A stretch of DNA of 64,000 nucleotides from JACVRM01 sp963839815. GTDB lineage: Bacteria; Actinomycetota; Thermoleophilia; Gaiellales; Gaiellaceae. Below are positions 22,350 to 30,742 of this stretch, one piece after another (positions within the stretch are counted from its first letter, which is position 1; each line of letters starts with the position of its first letter). Made by a program: the position numbers and the translations under genes. The DNA lies in the NCBI GenBank assembly GCA_963839815.1, contig CAWIWF010000006.1, forward strand, positions 1,178,001 through 1,242,000, read 5' to 3'. Under the pieces are notes generated by a model. The model was not told where the DNA came from. It saw nothing but the letters and a program-made list of their open reading frames with translations, and searched no databases.

Positions 22350-23204
22350 ATGGCGCGCGGCCCGCACTACTGGCTGTCGGTGCCCGAGCGGGCACTCCGG
22401 TCGCTCGCCGCGCTCGTCGGCGGCACCGCGCACGAGACCGCCTCGCTCGTGCTGCCGCGTTTCCTGCGCCGCTCCCGCCTCTACGAGGCGACTGCCAAGA
22501 ACCTGCTGCGCGTGCTGGTCGAGGGAGTCGGCGCCGTGGAGGGGGCGACCACGGCGGAGGCCGGCGCGCCCAAGCCGCAGGAGCTGGCGAAGCGCAAGGC
22601 GGCGGGCAACGTCGTCGAGCTGGGCTCGATCGCCGCCTTCGGCTTCTCGCCGCTCTGGCTGCTCGCCGCCGCCAGCGACGTGCTGCGCGGCTCGCGCGTC
22701 TACCTGGACGCGCTCGTGACCGAGCTCAAGGAGGCCGGGGTCGTCTCGGAGGAGCTCGAGGCGGGCTCGCTGGACGAGCTGCTCGGCGCGCTCGAGGGCG
22801 GCGCCGGCACCACCGCCAGGCTGATCGACATCCCGCCGCTCGAGCTCGCCGCGCTCCGCCGCTCGGTGGACGATCTTCGCGGGCACGCCGGCGAGCTGCC
22901 GACGCCCGGCGAGCTGGCCGCGGTCTACACCGCCTTGCGCCGGACGGCCGAGCGGGAGCAGCGGCCGCTGCTCGAGGTCTCGGCGGGGGTGGGCATGGCC
23001 TTCGTCGCCTCGGCGCGCGAGGTGGGCCGGGAGCACGTCGCCAAGCCCTACGCCGAGGACTGGCAGCCGCTGCGCCGGGAGGGGTTCGCCGCCTACGCGC
23101 GCCGGGTGGCGGCCCCGTACGCGCGCGCCATGCAGTCGCACTGGGAGGAGGAGCGGCCGACCTATACGGAGCGGGCGCTCGGACGCCTCTCCCGCGACGT
23201 CTGA
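22350..23204 (+). CDS. conserved-looking hypothetical protein, 284 aa
   Basis: I do not recognise the family. ATG 22350 follows carB by 22 bp on the same strand, so it may be read from the car transcript. Residues 1-80 are amphipathic with a LVLPRFLRRSRLYEATAKN segment. Around 85-110 is a moderately hydrophobic stretch (VVELGSIAAFGFSPLWLLAAAS). The rest is helical and charged, ending ALGRLSRDV. No signal peptide, cysteine cluster or nucleotide-binding motif is seen. A peripheral membrane role is possible from the hydrophobic patch, but this is a guess. Confidence 0.6.
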   Translation: MARGPHYWLSVPERALRSLAALVGGTAHETASLVLPRFLRRSRLYEATAKNLLRVLVEGVGAVEGATTAEAGAPKPQELAKRKAAGNVVELGSIAAFGFSPLWLLAAASDVLRGSRVYLDALVTELKEAGVVSEELEAGSLDELLGALEGGAGTTARLIDIPPLELAALRRSVDDLRGHAGELPTPGELAAVYTALRRTAEREQRPLLEVSAGVGMAFVASAREVGREHVAKPYAEDWQPLRREGFAAYARRVAAPYARAMQSHWEEERPTYTERALGRLSRDV

Positions 23205-23208
23205 CGGG

Positions 23209-23237
23209 ATGACACCCGCTGGGCACGTTGCTAGGAT
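23209..23237 (+). promoter_or_regulatory. leuS promoter
   Basis: ATGACA (23209-23214), a 17-bp spacer and TAGGAT (23232-23237) form one of the best sigma-A-type promoters in the window. The -10 ends 7 nt before a GTG that opens a 7-codon leader ORF, the same geometry as the leaderless genes here. Confidence 0.7.
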
Positions 23238-23244
23238 CGGCGCA

Positions 23245-23268
23245 GTGCACGGACAGCTTCTCGTGTAG
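23245..23268 (+). CDS. candidate leuS leader peptide (MHGQLLV)
   Basis: A seven-codon ORF, GTG CAC GGA CAG CTT CTC GTG TAG, begins where the transcript is predicted to begin. It carries two adjacent leucine codons (CTT CTC), one of them the uncommon CTT for such a GC-rich genome. Downstream lie AGGAGG (23272-23277), a GC hairpin (23281-23295) and an intrinsic terminator (23309-23332). This is the arrangement of a ribosome-mediated attenuator sensing leucyl-tRNA, placed in front of leucyl-tRNA synthetase. Candidate only; translation of so short an ORF cannot be proved from sequence. Confidence 0.55.
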   Translation: MHGQLLV

Positions 23269-23308
23269 CGCAGGAGGCGACGCGGCCACGCCGCGGTAGC
23301 TTCCCCCG

Positions 23309-23332
23309 GGCCTCTCGACGAGAGGCCTTTTT
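23309..23332 (+). terminator. leuS: intrinsic terminator / attenuator in leuS leader
   Basis: GGCCTCT-CGACG-AGAGGCC (23309-23327) followed by five T (23328-23332). The 5' arm could alternatively pair with GGAGGC at 23273-23278, giving a competing antiterminator. It lies 18 bp before the leuS start, so termination here would prevent leuS expression. Confidence 0.7.
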
Positions 23333-23349
23333 GTTGCCAGGAGGACGAC

Positions 23350-25777
23350 ATTCACCCGTACGACGCAGAGACGATCGAGACGAAGTGGCAGGCGGTCTGG
23401 GACGCCGAGGGCGCGCACGAGGTGCCCGACGGGCCCGAGGGGCCCCGGTCGTACGTGCTCGAGCAGCTGCCCTACCCCTCAGGGACGCTGCACATGGGGC
23501 ACCTGCTCGTCTACACGATCGGCGACGTCGTCGCGCGCTTTCGCCGTCGCCAAGGGCTGACCGTGCTGCACCCGATGGGCTGGGACGCGCTCGGCCTTCC
23601 CGCGGAGAACGCCGCCATCGCGGGCGGCGGCCATCCGCGCGACATCGTCGCGAGGAACATCGAGCACATCCGCCGGCTAATGCGGCGGCTCGGCTGGTCG
23701 TACGACTGGCGACGCGAGCTCTCGACGGCCGATCCCGAGTACCTGCGCTGGCAGCAGTGGCAGTTCCTCCGCTTCTTCGAGCACGATCTCGTCTACCGCA
23801 AGGCCGCGCCGGTCAAGTGGTGCCCGAAGGATCAGACCGTGCTGGCGAACGAGCAGGTGCACGACGGCCGGTGCGAGCGGTGCGGCACCGAGGTCGAGTC
23901 GCGGTTGATGGAGCAGTGGTTCTTCCGCACGACCGCGTATGCCCAGGAGATGCTGGACTCGCTCGAGGAGATCGACTTTCCCGGAGCCGATCGCGGCCCG
24001 CCAGCGCAACTGGATCGGCCGCTCCGAAGGCGCCGAGATCAGGTTCGACCTGGAGGGGTTGGACGACGAGGTCGTGGTCTTCACGACGCGACCCGACACG
24101 CTCTTCGGCGCGACCTTCTTCGTGCTCGCGCCCGAGCACGAGCTGGTCGAGACGATCGCGGCCGCCTCGCCGCACGGGGACGAGATCCGCGAGTACGTCC
24201 ACCGAACGGCCGCGAAGACGACGCAGGCGCGCGCTGCAGGCGACGAGAAGACAGGCGTCGCGACCGGCATCGACGCCGTCAACCCGGTCAACGGCGAGCG
24301 CATCCCGGTCTTCGTCGCCGACTACGTGCTGCCCGACTACGGCACGGGTGCCGTGATGGCGGTGCCGGCGCACGACGCGCGCGACTTCGCGTTCGCCCAG
24401 GCGCACGGGCTGCCCGTTCGTCACGTCGTCCGCCCACCCGGCGGCGAGGTCGACGAGGAGGCCGCGTACACGGAGCACGCCGAGGGAGAGGCGCTCGTCA
24501 ACTCGGGCGATTTCGACGGTCTCCCCGCGCCGGAGGGTGGCCGACGGATCGTTGAGGAGCTCCAGCGCGCCGGCAAGGGCCGGTTCGCGGTCAACTTCCG
24601 GATTCGCGACTGGGGCTTCTCGCGGCAGCGCTACTGGGGGAGCCCCATTCCCGTCGTGTACTGCGAGCGGGACGGCATCGTCGGACTGCCGGACTCGGAG
24701 CTGCCCGTGCTGATCCCCGACGTCGAGGAGTACCGGCCGATGGGCAAGCCACCGCTGGCGCAGGCAGAAGACTGGGTGCGCACGACCTGCCCGCGCTGCG
24801 GCGGCCCGGCGGAGCGCGAGACGGAGACGATGGACACGTTCGTCGACTCGTCCTGGTACTTCCTGCGCTACTGCGACCCCGGCAACCGCGAGGCACCGTT
24901 CGACCGGGCAAAGGTCGAGGCGTGGAACCCCGTCGACGTCTACGTCGGCGGCTCCGACCACGCGACGATGCACATGATCTACGCGCGGGCCTGGATCAAG
25001 GCGCTTGCCGACCTCGGCTTCATCTCGTTTCGCGAGCCGTTCGCCCGCTTCTTCATGAACGGCTGGGTCACGACGGGCAAGGTCAAGATGTCCAAGCGGG
25101 CGGGGAACGTCGTCGGTCCCGACCACTTCGTCGACCGCTACGGCGCGGACGCCTGCCGTCTGAACATCCTCTTCCTAGGCCCCGCAGACCAGAACATGGA
25201 GTGGACGGAGACGAGCGTCGATGGCATGGCCCGTTTCGTGCGGCGGCTCTGGCGCGTCGTGCACGAGGTCGCCGAGGGCGCCCCTGCGAGCGGCGCGGCC
25301 GGCGGCGGCGCGCTGGCGCGGAAGGCGCACGCGACGATCGCCAAGGTCACCGACGACGTCGGGCGTCGCTTCGCGTTCAACACGGGGATCGCGGCGATCA
25401 TGGAGCTGGTCAACGAGCTCTCGCGCGAGCCGAACGGGCCCGATTCGCGCTTCGCGGCGGAGACGGCGGTGTCGCTGATTCAGCCGTACGCGCCCCACGT
25501 GGCCGAGGAGCTGTGGGAGCGCCTGGGGCACGAGAGCCTGTGGAAGCAGCCCTGGCCGAGCGCCGACGAGGCGATGCTGGAGCGGGCGACGTTCGAGCTC
25601 GTCGTGCAGGTGAACGGCAAGCTGCGGGACCGCTTCGAGGTGCCGGTCGACCTGCCCGAGGACGAGCTGATCGAGCGCGCGAAAGCATCCCCCCGGGTGC
25701 AGGCGCAGCTGAACGGCAAGCAGGTGAAGCGCGCGATCGTCGTGCCGCGAAAGCTCGTCAACCTGGTCGTCGGCTAG
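23350..25777 (+). CDS. leuS: leucyl-tRNA synthetase (one frameshift; apparent ATT start)
   Basis: Class-I aminoacyl-tRNA synthetase charging tRNA-Leu. LPYPSGTLHMGHLL carries the HIGH motif and VKMSKRAGNVV the KMSKS motif. The editing-domain block VFTTRPDTLFGATFFVLAPE is present. The frame breaks at 23977-23982: SLEEIDF continues as PEPIAARQRNWIGRSEGAEI only if one base of the TTTCCC run is removed. Corrected length is ~808 aa, normal. The frame has no ATG, GTG or TTG near the N-terminus; AGGAGG at 23339-23344 is 5 nt before ATT CAC CCG TAC, matching the usual M-x-HPYD start. Stop shares CTAG with the convergent gene. Confidence 0.92.
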
Positions 25778-26148
25778 CGGATACCCGTATCGATCGAGAA
25801 GTCGAGGCGGGCGAGGCGACGAGCCGGCACGACGACGTACGCGGGCCCGATGCCGCCTGGGCCCCAATCGAGCTTCCTCACCATGTAGCGGCCGGGTGCG
25901 AGCCGCACGCGGTAGCGGCCCGTCCGATCGGTGCGCACGCGAATGGTCCGGTCGCCCCTCGCAAGCACGATCGTCGCGTTTGCGGCGGGTTCATCACAAC
26001 GCTCCGCGGGCAGGCAGACCGGAGAGACCGGGCCGCGCATGACCAGGCCGTAGAGGCCGCCCGACGGGCGGCTGGGGGCGGGCTCCGCAGCCGCCGCAAG
26101 CGCGACCGCGACCATGGGCACGAGACCGGAGACGGCGACGCCCTTCAC
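25774..26148 (-). CDS. small secreted protein, carboxypeptidase-regulatory-like
   Basis: A 124-aa protein with an N-terminal hydrophobic signal sequence (about residues 4-21, ending near AAAAEPA). The mature part, GGLYGLVMRGPVSP...CLPAERCDEPAANATIVLARG...GRYRVRLAPGRYMVRKL, resembles the prealbumin-like/CarboxypepD-regulatory beta-sandwich seen in many exported proteins. Two cysteines are positioned for a disulfide. The ATG overlaps the stop of the upstream DUF4349 gene (ATGA), making it the third gene of a sigma factor operon. Function unknown; it may be surface-exposed and part of the same envelope response. Confidence 0.65.
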   Translation of the reverse strand: MKGVAVSGLVPMVAVALAAAAEPAPSRPSGGLYGLVMRGPVSPVCLPAERCDEPAANATIVLARGDRTIRVRTDRTGRYRVRLAPGRYMVRKLDWGPGGIGPAYVVVPARRLARLDFSIDTGIR

Positions 26149-27219
26149 GCATGCTCCAGGAGCCGAGCGTCGGCTCGCCGGCGGGCGGTGCGGATGGCGA
26201 CCGCCCCGGCGGCCGCGAGCAGCGCGAACGGCGCGGCGACGATCAGCACGTAGAGGATCCAGGCGACCTCCTTCGCCAGCACGGCGCCTGCGTCGCGTGC
26301 GGCCCGCTCGATGCGCCCGGGCGCCGGCGTAGCCGCGGCGGCATCCTCGGTCGTGAGCGTCAGCGTCACGGTGGCGAAGGAGGCGCGTCGCGCGAGGGTG
26401 GTGCGCGCGGCTCGTGTCTCCGCTGCCTGGCGCTGGGCGCGGGCGATCCTGGCTTCGAGCCGAGCGCGCTCCGTAGCGGGGACGTCGGTCGCTGCGAGAC
26501 GGGCGCGCAGGTCGGCGATCTGCTCCTGCAGCGCGAGCAGCCGTCGCGTGTGCCCGTCGAGCTGACCCTGGACGTCGCGGATGGCGACGTCCTGCGCGGC
26601 CAGCGTGCCGAGCTCCGACAGGCGCTGGACGGCGGTCTGGACCGAGCGCACGGGCACGCGCAGGACCAGCTCCGAGACGCCGTCAGTGCCGGGCGCGGCG
26701 AACTCGGCCGAGACGACGAAGCCACCCCAGCCCCTGGTCAGGCGGATCGCCTGCTGGGTCGCTTCGGAGAGCCGCTCGAGATGGGGGACGCGCACGGTTA
26801 GGGAGGCGCGGTAGTCCTGCGCCCGACCCTTCGCGGGCGGCAGCGCCTGCCCGCCCTGCTCGCCGCTCGAGCGGGCAGTGTCCGGCGCCACGGCCTCGGC
26901 GTCCGCGGGTGCCGGTGCCCTGAGCGCGCCTGCGCTCTCGTCGGTCTCGAAAGGCCTCGGTCTGGGCGGGCGCGGCCTCGCGCGTCGGCTCGAGGGCGCT
27001 GTCGACACCCTGGACGACCGCGACGGCCAGGAGCGCGGCCGCCGTCACCGGGGCGGCGACGAGCGTCAGCCGCCGCAGCGAGAGCCGCTCGCGCAGCGTC
27101 GGGGGCGCCGCCGGTTCGGCGCCCGCGAGCTGCTCGATGCGCAGGCGCAACGACTCGGGGGCGGCCGGCGCAGAGACGCGCAGCTCGTCGAGCAGGGCCT
27201 GGTGATCAGGTGCGGGCAT
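26145..27219 (-). CDS. DUF4349 membrane protein, probable anti-sigma partner (one frameshift)
   Basis: The N-terminal ~45 residues are followed by a helix LTLVAAPVTAAALLAVAVV. After the break come a periplasmic DUF4349 domain (YRASLTVRVPHLERLSEAT; LRVPVRSVQTAVQRLSELG; a long coiled coil LLALQEQIADLRARLAATD) and a second helix near the C-terminus. The frame slips at AAA 26950-26952 (TTT in the message): TEAF continues as ETDESAGALRAP if one base is removed, giving ~357 aa. The start overlaps the sigma-factor gene by 14 bp. Context suggests it holds the sigma factor at the membrane; no zinc-binding anti-sigma motif is visible. Confidence 0.75.
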
Positions 27220-27745
27220 CGTCCATCTCCTCCTGGAGCTTCTTCAGGGCTCGGCTGAGCCGCGTCGTGCAGGCGGTCGCGCTGATCCCGAGCACGCGGG
27301 CGGCGGCCTCCGTCTCCAGCTCGAGCACGACACGCAACGCGATCAGCTCGCGCTCGGCCGCGGAGAGACGCGCCAGCGCGGCCTCGAGGGCGGGCGAGAG
27401 ACCGGGCAGAGGCGGTGCCGGACTGGTGTGCGCCTCGTCCCGCGCGTAGCGGTCGTCACGCCGCCGGCGGCGCTCCTCGGCGCGGAAGTGGTCGAGTGCC
27501 GTGCTCCGCGCGAGCTGGCAGAGCCAGGTGCGCGCCCCGCCGCGCCGCGGGTCGAAGCGGTGCCAGCTGCGCAGTGCCCGCTCGAACGTGTCGGCTGTGA
27601 GGTCTTCGGCCAGGGCTCCGTCCTTCGTGAGGTAGATCAGGTAGCGGTAGACGTCGTCGAGGTGTGCGGCGGCTGCAGCCGCGAACGTGGGCCGCGTTGA
27701 GTGCTCGTCGGGCCGGGGGGCCGTCAGGGTCTCGACTGCGCTCAC
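27206..27745 (-). CDS. ECF-type RNA polymerase sigma factor
   Basis: A 179-aa sigma-70-family factor. Region 2 is YRYLIYLTKDGALAEDLTAD...TFERALRSWHRFD with TWLCQLARSTALDHFRAEERR. Region 4 is LERL-type ALARLSAAERELIALRVV with the HTH AARVLGISATACTTRLSRAL. It directs polymerase to an alternative promoter set, probably controlled by the overlapping downstream DUF4349 protein. GTG 27745 is preferred over an upstream ATG at 27781 because TATAGA (27752-27757) lies 6 nt before it, as in other leaderless starts here. Confidence 0.88.
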   Translation of the reverse strand: MSAVETLTAPRPDEHSTRPTFAAAAAAHLDDVYRYLIYLTKDGALAEDLTADTFERALRSWHRFDPRRGGARTWLCQLARSTALDHFRAEERRRRRDDRYARDEAHTSPAPPLPGLSPALEAALARLSAAERELIALRVVLELETEAAARVLGISATACTTRLSRALKKLQEEMDDART

Positions 27746-27820
27746 GCCTTCTCTATACGCCCCCGGCCGGTCGTCGATCACACGCCAGGGCGCCGATCGG
27801 TGTCAGATCGCCGGGTGCCG

Positions 27821-27856
27821 CAGTTTCGGCACGAACTCGGCACAGACGCGTGACAG
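27821..27856 (-). repeat. recurrent intergenic motif, inverted copy
   Basis: On the minus strand this reads CTGTGCCGAGTTCGTGCCGAA, matching the 17563 copy at all but three or four positions. It lies in the 134-bp spacer between the divergent sigma-factor and comEA genes, where it could act on either. Confidence 0.55.
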
Positions 27857-27879
27857 GTTCACGGGCAGCATCGGCTTCG

Positions 27880-28458
27880 ATGCCCTCCTGGCTCACCGTC
27901 TCGAGGCGCCGCGTCCTGGCGGCCTCGATCCTGGGCGTGCTGGCGCTCGTGCTCGCGACCCGCCAGCTCGCCGACGCCCGCGCGCCGGCGGCCGAAGCGG
28001 TGCCTGTCGAGGCGGTGCAGGTCGAGGAAGCGCCGCCCGCGCGACTGACGGTGCACGTGGTCGGAGCGGTGCGCCGTCCTGGCCTCTACCGGCTCCAAGA
28101 AGGCAGCCGGGTGGCGGACGCAGTCGGCCGGGCCGGCGGTGCCACGCGGCGTGCCGACCTGGCCGGGCTCAATCTCGCCGCCCCGGTCGCCGACGGGTTG
28201 CAGGTCGTCGTGCCGCGCCGTGGCGCCGGAACTGCCGCGGGCGCGGCCGGGGCGGCCGCGTCAGGCGGGCCCGTGCACCTGAACACGGCCACGCTCGAGC
28301 AGCTCGATGCGCTGCCCGGGGTCGGGCCGGTGACGGCGCAGAAGATCGTTCAGTACCGCGAGCAGCACGGCGGCTTCGCCTCCGTGGACGATCTCGACGC
28401 CGTGCCCGGCATCGGCCCGGCGCGGCTCGAGACCCTGCGAGAGCTCGTCGCACCATGA
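27880..28458 (+). CDS. comEA: ComEA-like DNA-binding competence protein
   Basis: A 192-aa protein with an N-terminal membrane anchor (about residues 9-27), a SLBB domain (LTVHVVGAVRRPGLYRLQEG, about 50-110), a Gly/Ala linker and a C-terminal pair of helix-hairpin-helix motifs (LNTATLEQLDALPGVGPVTA and VDDLDAVPGIGPARLETL). In transformable bacteria it binds incoming double-stranded DNA outside the membrane and passes it to ComEC, encoded immediately downstream with an ATGA overlap. No pilus or dprA gene is in the window, so competence itself is not shown. Confidence 0.9.
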   Translation: MPSWLTVSRRRVLAASILGVLALVLATRQLADARAPAAEAVPVEAVQVEEAPPARLTVHVVGAVRRPGLYRLQEGSRVADAVGRAGGATRRADLAGLNLAAPVADGLQVVVPRRGAGTAAGAAGAAASGGPVHLNTATLEQLDALPGVGPVTAQKIVQYREQHGGFASVDDLDAVPGIGPARLETLRELVAP

Positions 28459-30731
28459 CCAGAGGGCGCCTCGAGGCGCGGGCGGGGCCTCACCTGGCAC
28501 TCGCGTCCCTCAGCGCCGGCCTGGCGGCAGCCACGGGGTTGCGGCCACCGCTGATCCTGGGTGCGCTGGGACTCGGCCTGGCAGGGACGGTCGCCGTCCT
28601 CACGGGCAGCCGGTTGCCGGCCCTCTGCGCCGCGTTGCTCATCGCCGGGCTGACCTGGGGCGGGGCGCGGCTCGACGCGATCGACCGCAGCCCGCTCGCT
28701 GCCGAAGTCGGCCGCGCGGCCCCGGCGACGCTCGTCGTCACGGGCCCGGCCCGACGGACGCCGTTCGAGCTTCGCATCCCCGCAACGGTGCGCGAGTTTG
28801 CCCGACGGCGGGTCAGCGAGCCGGTTCTGCTGACGCTGCCGCTGGGCCGGTCGCCGCCGCAGGGCGCGATCGTCGAGGCGATCGTGAGCGTACGAGCCCC
28901 GAAGCCGGCCGACGGCAGCTTCGACGAGCGCGCGTACCTGCGCCGGCGCGGCGTGCACGTCGTGCTGCGGGCCGAAGCTGTCCGCGTCGTCGGGCGGCGC
29001 GGAGGTCTTGCAGGCCTCGCCGACCGTCTCCGGGCGCACATCGCGGCGACGATGGCTCCGGGTCTGCGTGGCGAGCGCCGCGCCGTCGTGGCAGGCATCG
29101 TGCTCGGCGAGGACGAGGGCCTCACCGACGAGCTCGCGGACGCCTTCCGCGCCTCCGGGCTCTACCACCTGCTGGCGGTGTCGGGGCAGAACGTCGGCCT
29201 CATCGTCGGCGGCGTCATCGTCATCGCCTTGGCGGCGGGGGTCTCGCGCCTGGTCGGCGAGGCTGCCGCCATCCTCGCCGTCCTGGGCTATCTGGCCGCC
29301 GTCGGCTGGCAGCCCTCGGTAGTGCGGGCCGGCGTGGCAGGCGTGCTCGCCTCGCTCGCGTGGCTCGCGTCGCGGCCCAGCGACCGCTGGTACTTCCTGC
29401 TCGCCGGGGCCGCCGTCCTGCTCCTCTGGAACCCCTACTCAGCGCTCGAGCCCGGCTTCCAGCTCTCCTTTGCTGCGGTCGCCGCGATCTTCGTCGCGGT
29501 GCCGCGCCTCGGCCGGCGACTCGAGGGTTACCCGGTGCCGCGGCGCACGGGCGACGTCGCGGTGGTGTCGGTCGCCTGCGGGCTCGCGACCGCGCCCGTC
29601 CTGCTCTGGCACTTCGACTCGGTGCCGGTCTACTCCGTGCTGAGCAACCTGCTCGCCGCGCCCGCCGTTCCGGCACTGCTCGGCAGCGGGCTGATCGCGG
29701 CCGCGGTGCACCCGGTCTGGCCCGGCGCCGCTGCGGCGCTGGCCGTACTCGAGGGCTGGCTCGCGGGCTATCTCACGCTCGTCGCGCGCCTCGTCGGGGG
29801 CCTCCCGCACGCCGAGGTCGGAGCGGCCGCGGCACTGGCCGTCGCCGCGGTGGCGCTGGCGGGGGTCGCGACGGTTCGGCGGCGCGGCCCCCGCGGCCTG
29901 CTCGTGCTGGCGGTGTCCACCTGTCTGGCGATCGCGGCCTGGCAGCTGTGGCCCTCGCCCGCCTGGCCGCCGCCGCCCCAACCGGGGCTCCGAGTGACCG
30001 CTCTCGACGTCGGTCAGGGGGACGCCATTCTGCTACAGGCGCCGGGTGCGGCCGTCCTCGTCGATCAGGGACCGCCCGAGGCCAGGGTTGCGAGCCAGCT
30101 GCGTCGGCTAGGCGTCCGCCGCCTGTCGCTGCTCGTGCTCACGCATCCGCAACGCGATCACGTCGGCGGTGCGGCGTCGGTGCTGCGCTCGCTCGCGGTC
30201 GACGCGGTGCTCGACCCCCAGATCGACGCCCCGAGCCCGGAGCAGCGCGACGCGATTGCGGCCGCGCGCAACCGCGGCGTCCGGATCCTGCCCGCCCGCG
30301 CCGGCACCACCATCCGGCTCGGCCGTCTCGTCCTCCGGCTGCTCTGGCCGGCGGAGGCGGGCATGCGGGTCGCGGATCCCAACGACGCGGCCACCGTGCT
30401 GCACGCCTCCTACGGTGAGGTCGACGCGCTCCTCACGGCGGATGCCGAGTCGAACGTGACGCTACGGCTGCCGCTTCGCGATGCGGAGATCCTCAAGGTC
30501 GCCCACCATGGCTCGAGCGACGAGCGTCTCGGCGATCTGTTGGATCGCGTCCGGCCCCGAGTGGCACTGATCTCGGCGGGGGCCGGCAACAGGTACGGCC
30601 ATCCGGCACCGTCGACGCTGGCGACGCTGGCCGACGAGCCGGGCGTGGCCGTCTACCGCACTGACCATCACGGCCGCGTCTCGGTCGATACCGACGGCAC
30701 CCGGCTGTGGGTCCGGACGGAGCGCGAGTAG
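28455..30731 (+). CDS. comEC: ComEC/Rec2-type DNA uptake channel
   Basis: A 758-aa polytopic protein with three domains. The N-terminal OB-like DUF4131 region (about 90-180) has VLRAEAVRVVGRRGG. The competence-domain membrane core (about 200-500) has the family motif LLAVSGQNVGLIVGG. The C-terminal metallo-beta-lactamase-like domain (about 520-758) has DVGQGDAILLQAP, HPQRDHVGGAASVL and KVAHHGSSDERL; the HxxxDH ligands suggest nuclease activity that degrades the non-transported strand. It imports single-stranded DNA. The stop TAG is itself the first bases of the holA -10 element. Confidence 0.92.
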   Translation: MTRGRLEARAGPHLALASLSAGLAAATGLRPPLILGALGLGLAGTVAVLTGSRLPALCAALLIAGLTWGGARLDAIDRSPLAAEVGRAAPATLVVTGPARRTPFELRIPATVREFARRRVSEPVLLTLPLGRSPPQGAIVEAIVSVRAPKPADGSFDERAYLRRRGVHVVLRAEAVRVVGRRGGLAGLADRLRAHIAATMAPGLRGERRAVVAGIVLGEDEGLTDELADAFRASGLYHLLAVSGQNVGLIVGGVIVIALAAGVSRLVGEAAAILAVLGYLAAVGWQPSVVRAGVAGVLASLAWLASRPSDRWYFLLAGAAVLLLWNPYSALEPGFQLSFAAVAAIFVAVPRLGRRLEGYPVPRRTGDVAVVSVACGLATAPVLLWHFDSVPVYSVLSNLLAAPAVPALLGSGLIAAAVHPVWPGAAAALAVLEGWLAGYLTLVARLVGGLPHAEVGAAAALAVAAVALAGVATVRRRGPRGLLVLAVSTCLAIAAWQLWPSPAWPPPPQPGLRVTALDVGQGDAILLQAPGAAVLVDQGPPEARVASQLRRLGVRRLSLLVLTHPQRDHVGGAASVLRSLAVDAVLDPQIDAPSPEQRDAIAAARNRGVRILPARAGTTIRLGRLVLRLLWPAEAGMRVADPNDAATVLHASYGEVDALLTADAESNVTLRLPLRDAEILKVAHHGSSDERLGDLLDRVRPRVALISAGAGNRYGHPAPSTLATLADEPGVAVYRTDHHGRVSVDTDGTRLWVRTERE

Positions 30732-30734
30732 GCT
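30729..30734 (+). promoter_or_regulatory. holA: -10 element of holA
   Basis: TAGGCT overlaps the comEC stop codon and ends 8 nt before the holA ATG. Confidence 0.4.
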
Positions 30735-30742
30735 CTCGGCGG

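Noticed and set aside
23244..23340. T-box riboswitch upstream of leuS
   Set aside because: The leader is only ~105 nt from the predicted start, too short for a standard stem I with a specifier loop. The GCGGCCACGCCGCGG stretch matches the T-box core only loosely. A Leu-codon leader ORF explains the arrangement better, but the T-box remains a fallback if the transcript starts further upstream.
29008..30418. Alternative frames inside comEC with long Arg-rich translations
   Set aside because: These are shadow frames; comEC carries all diagnostic motifs in the annotated frame.
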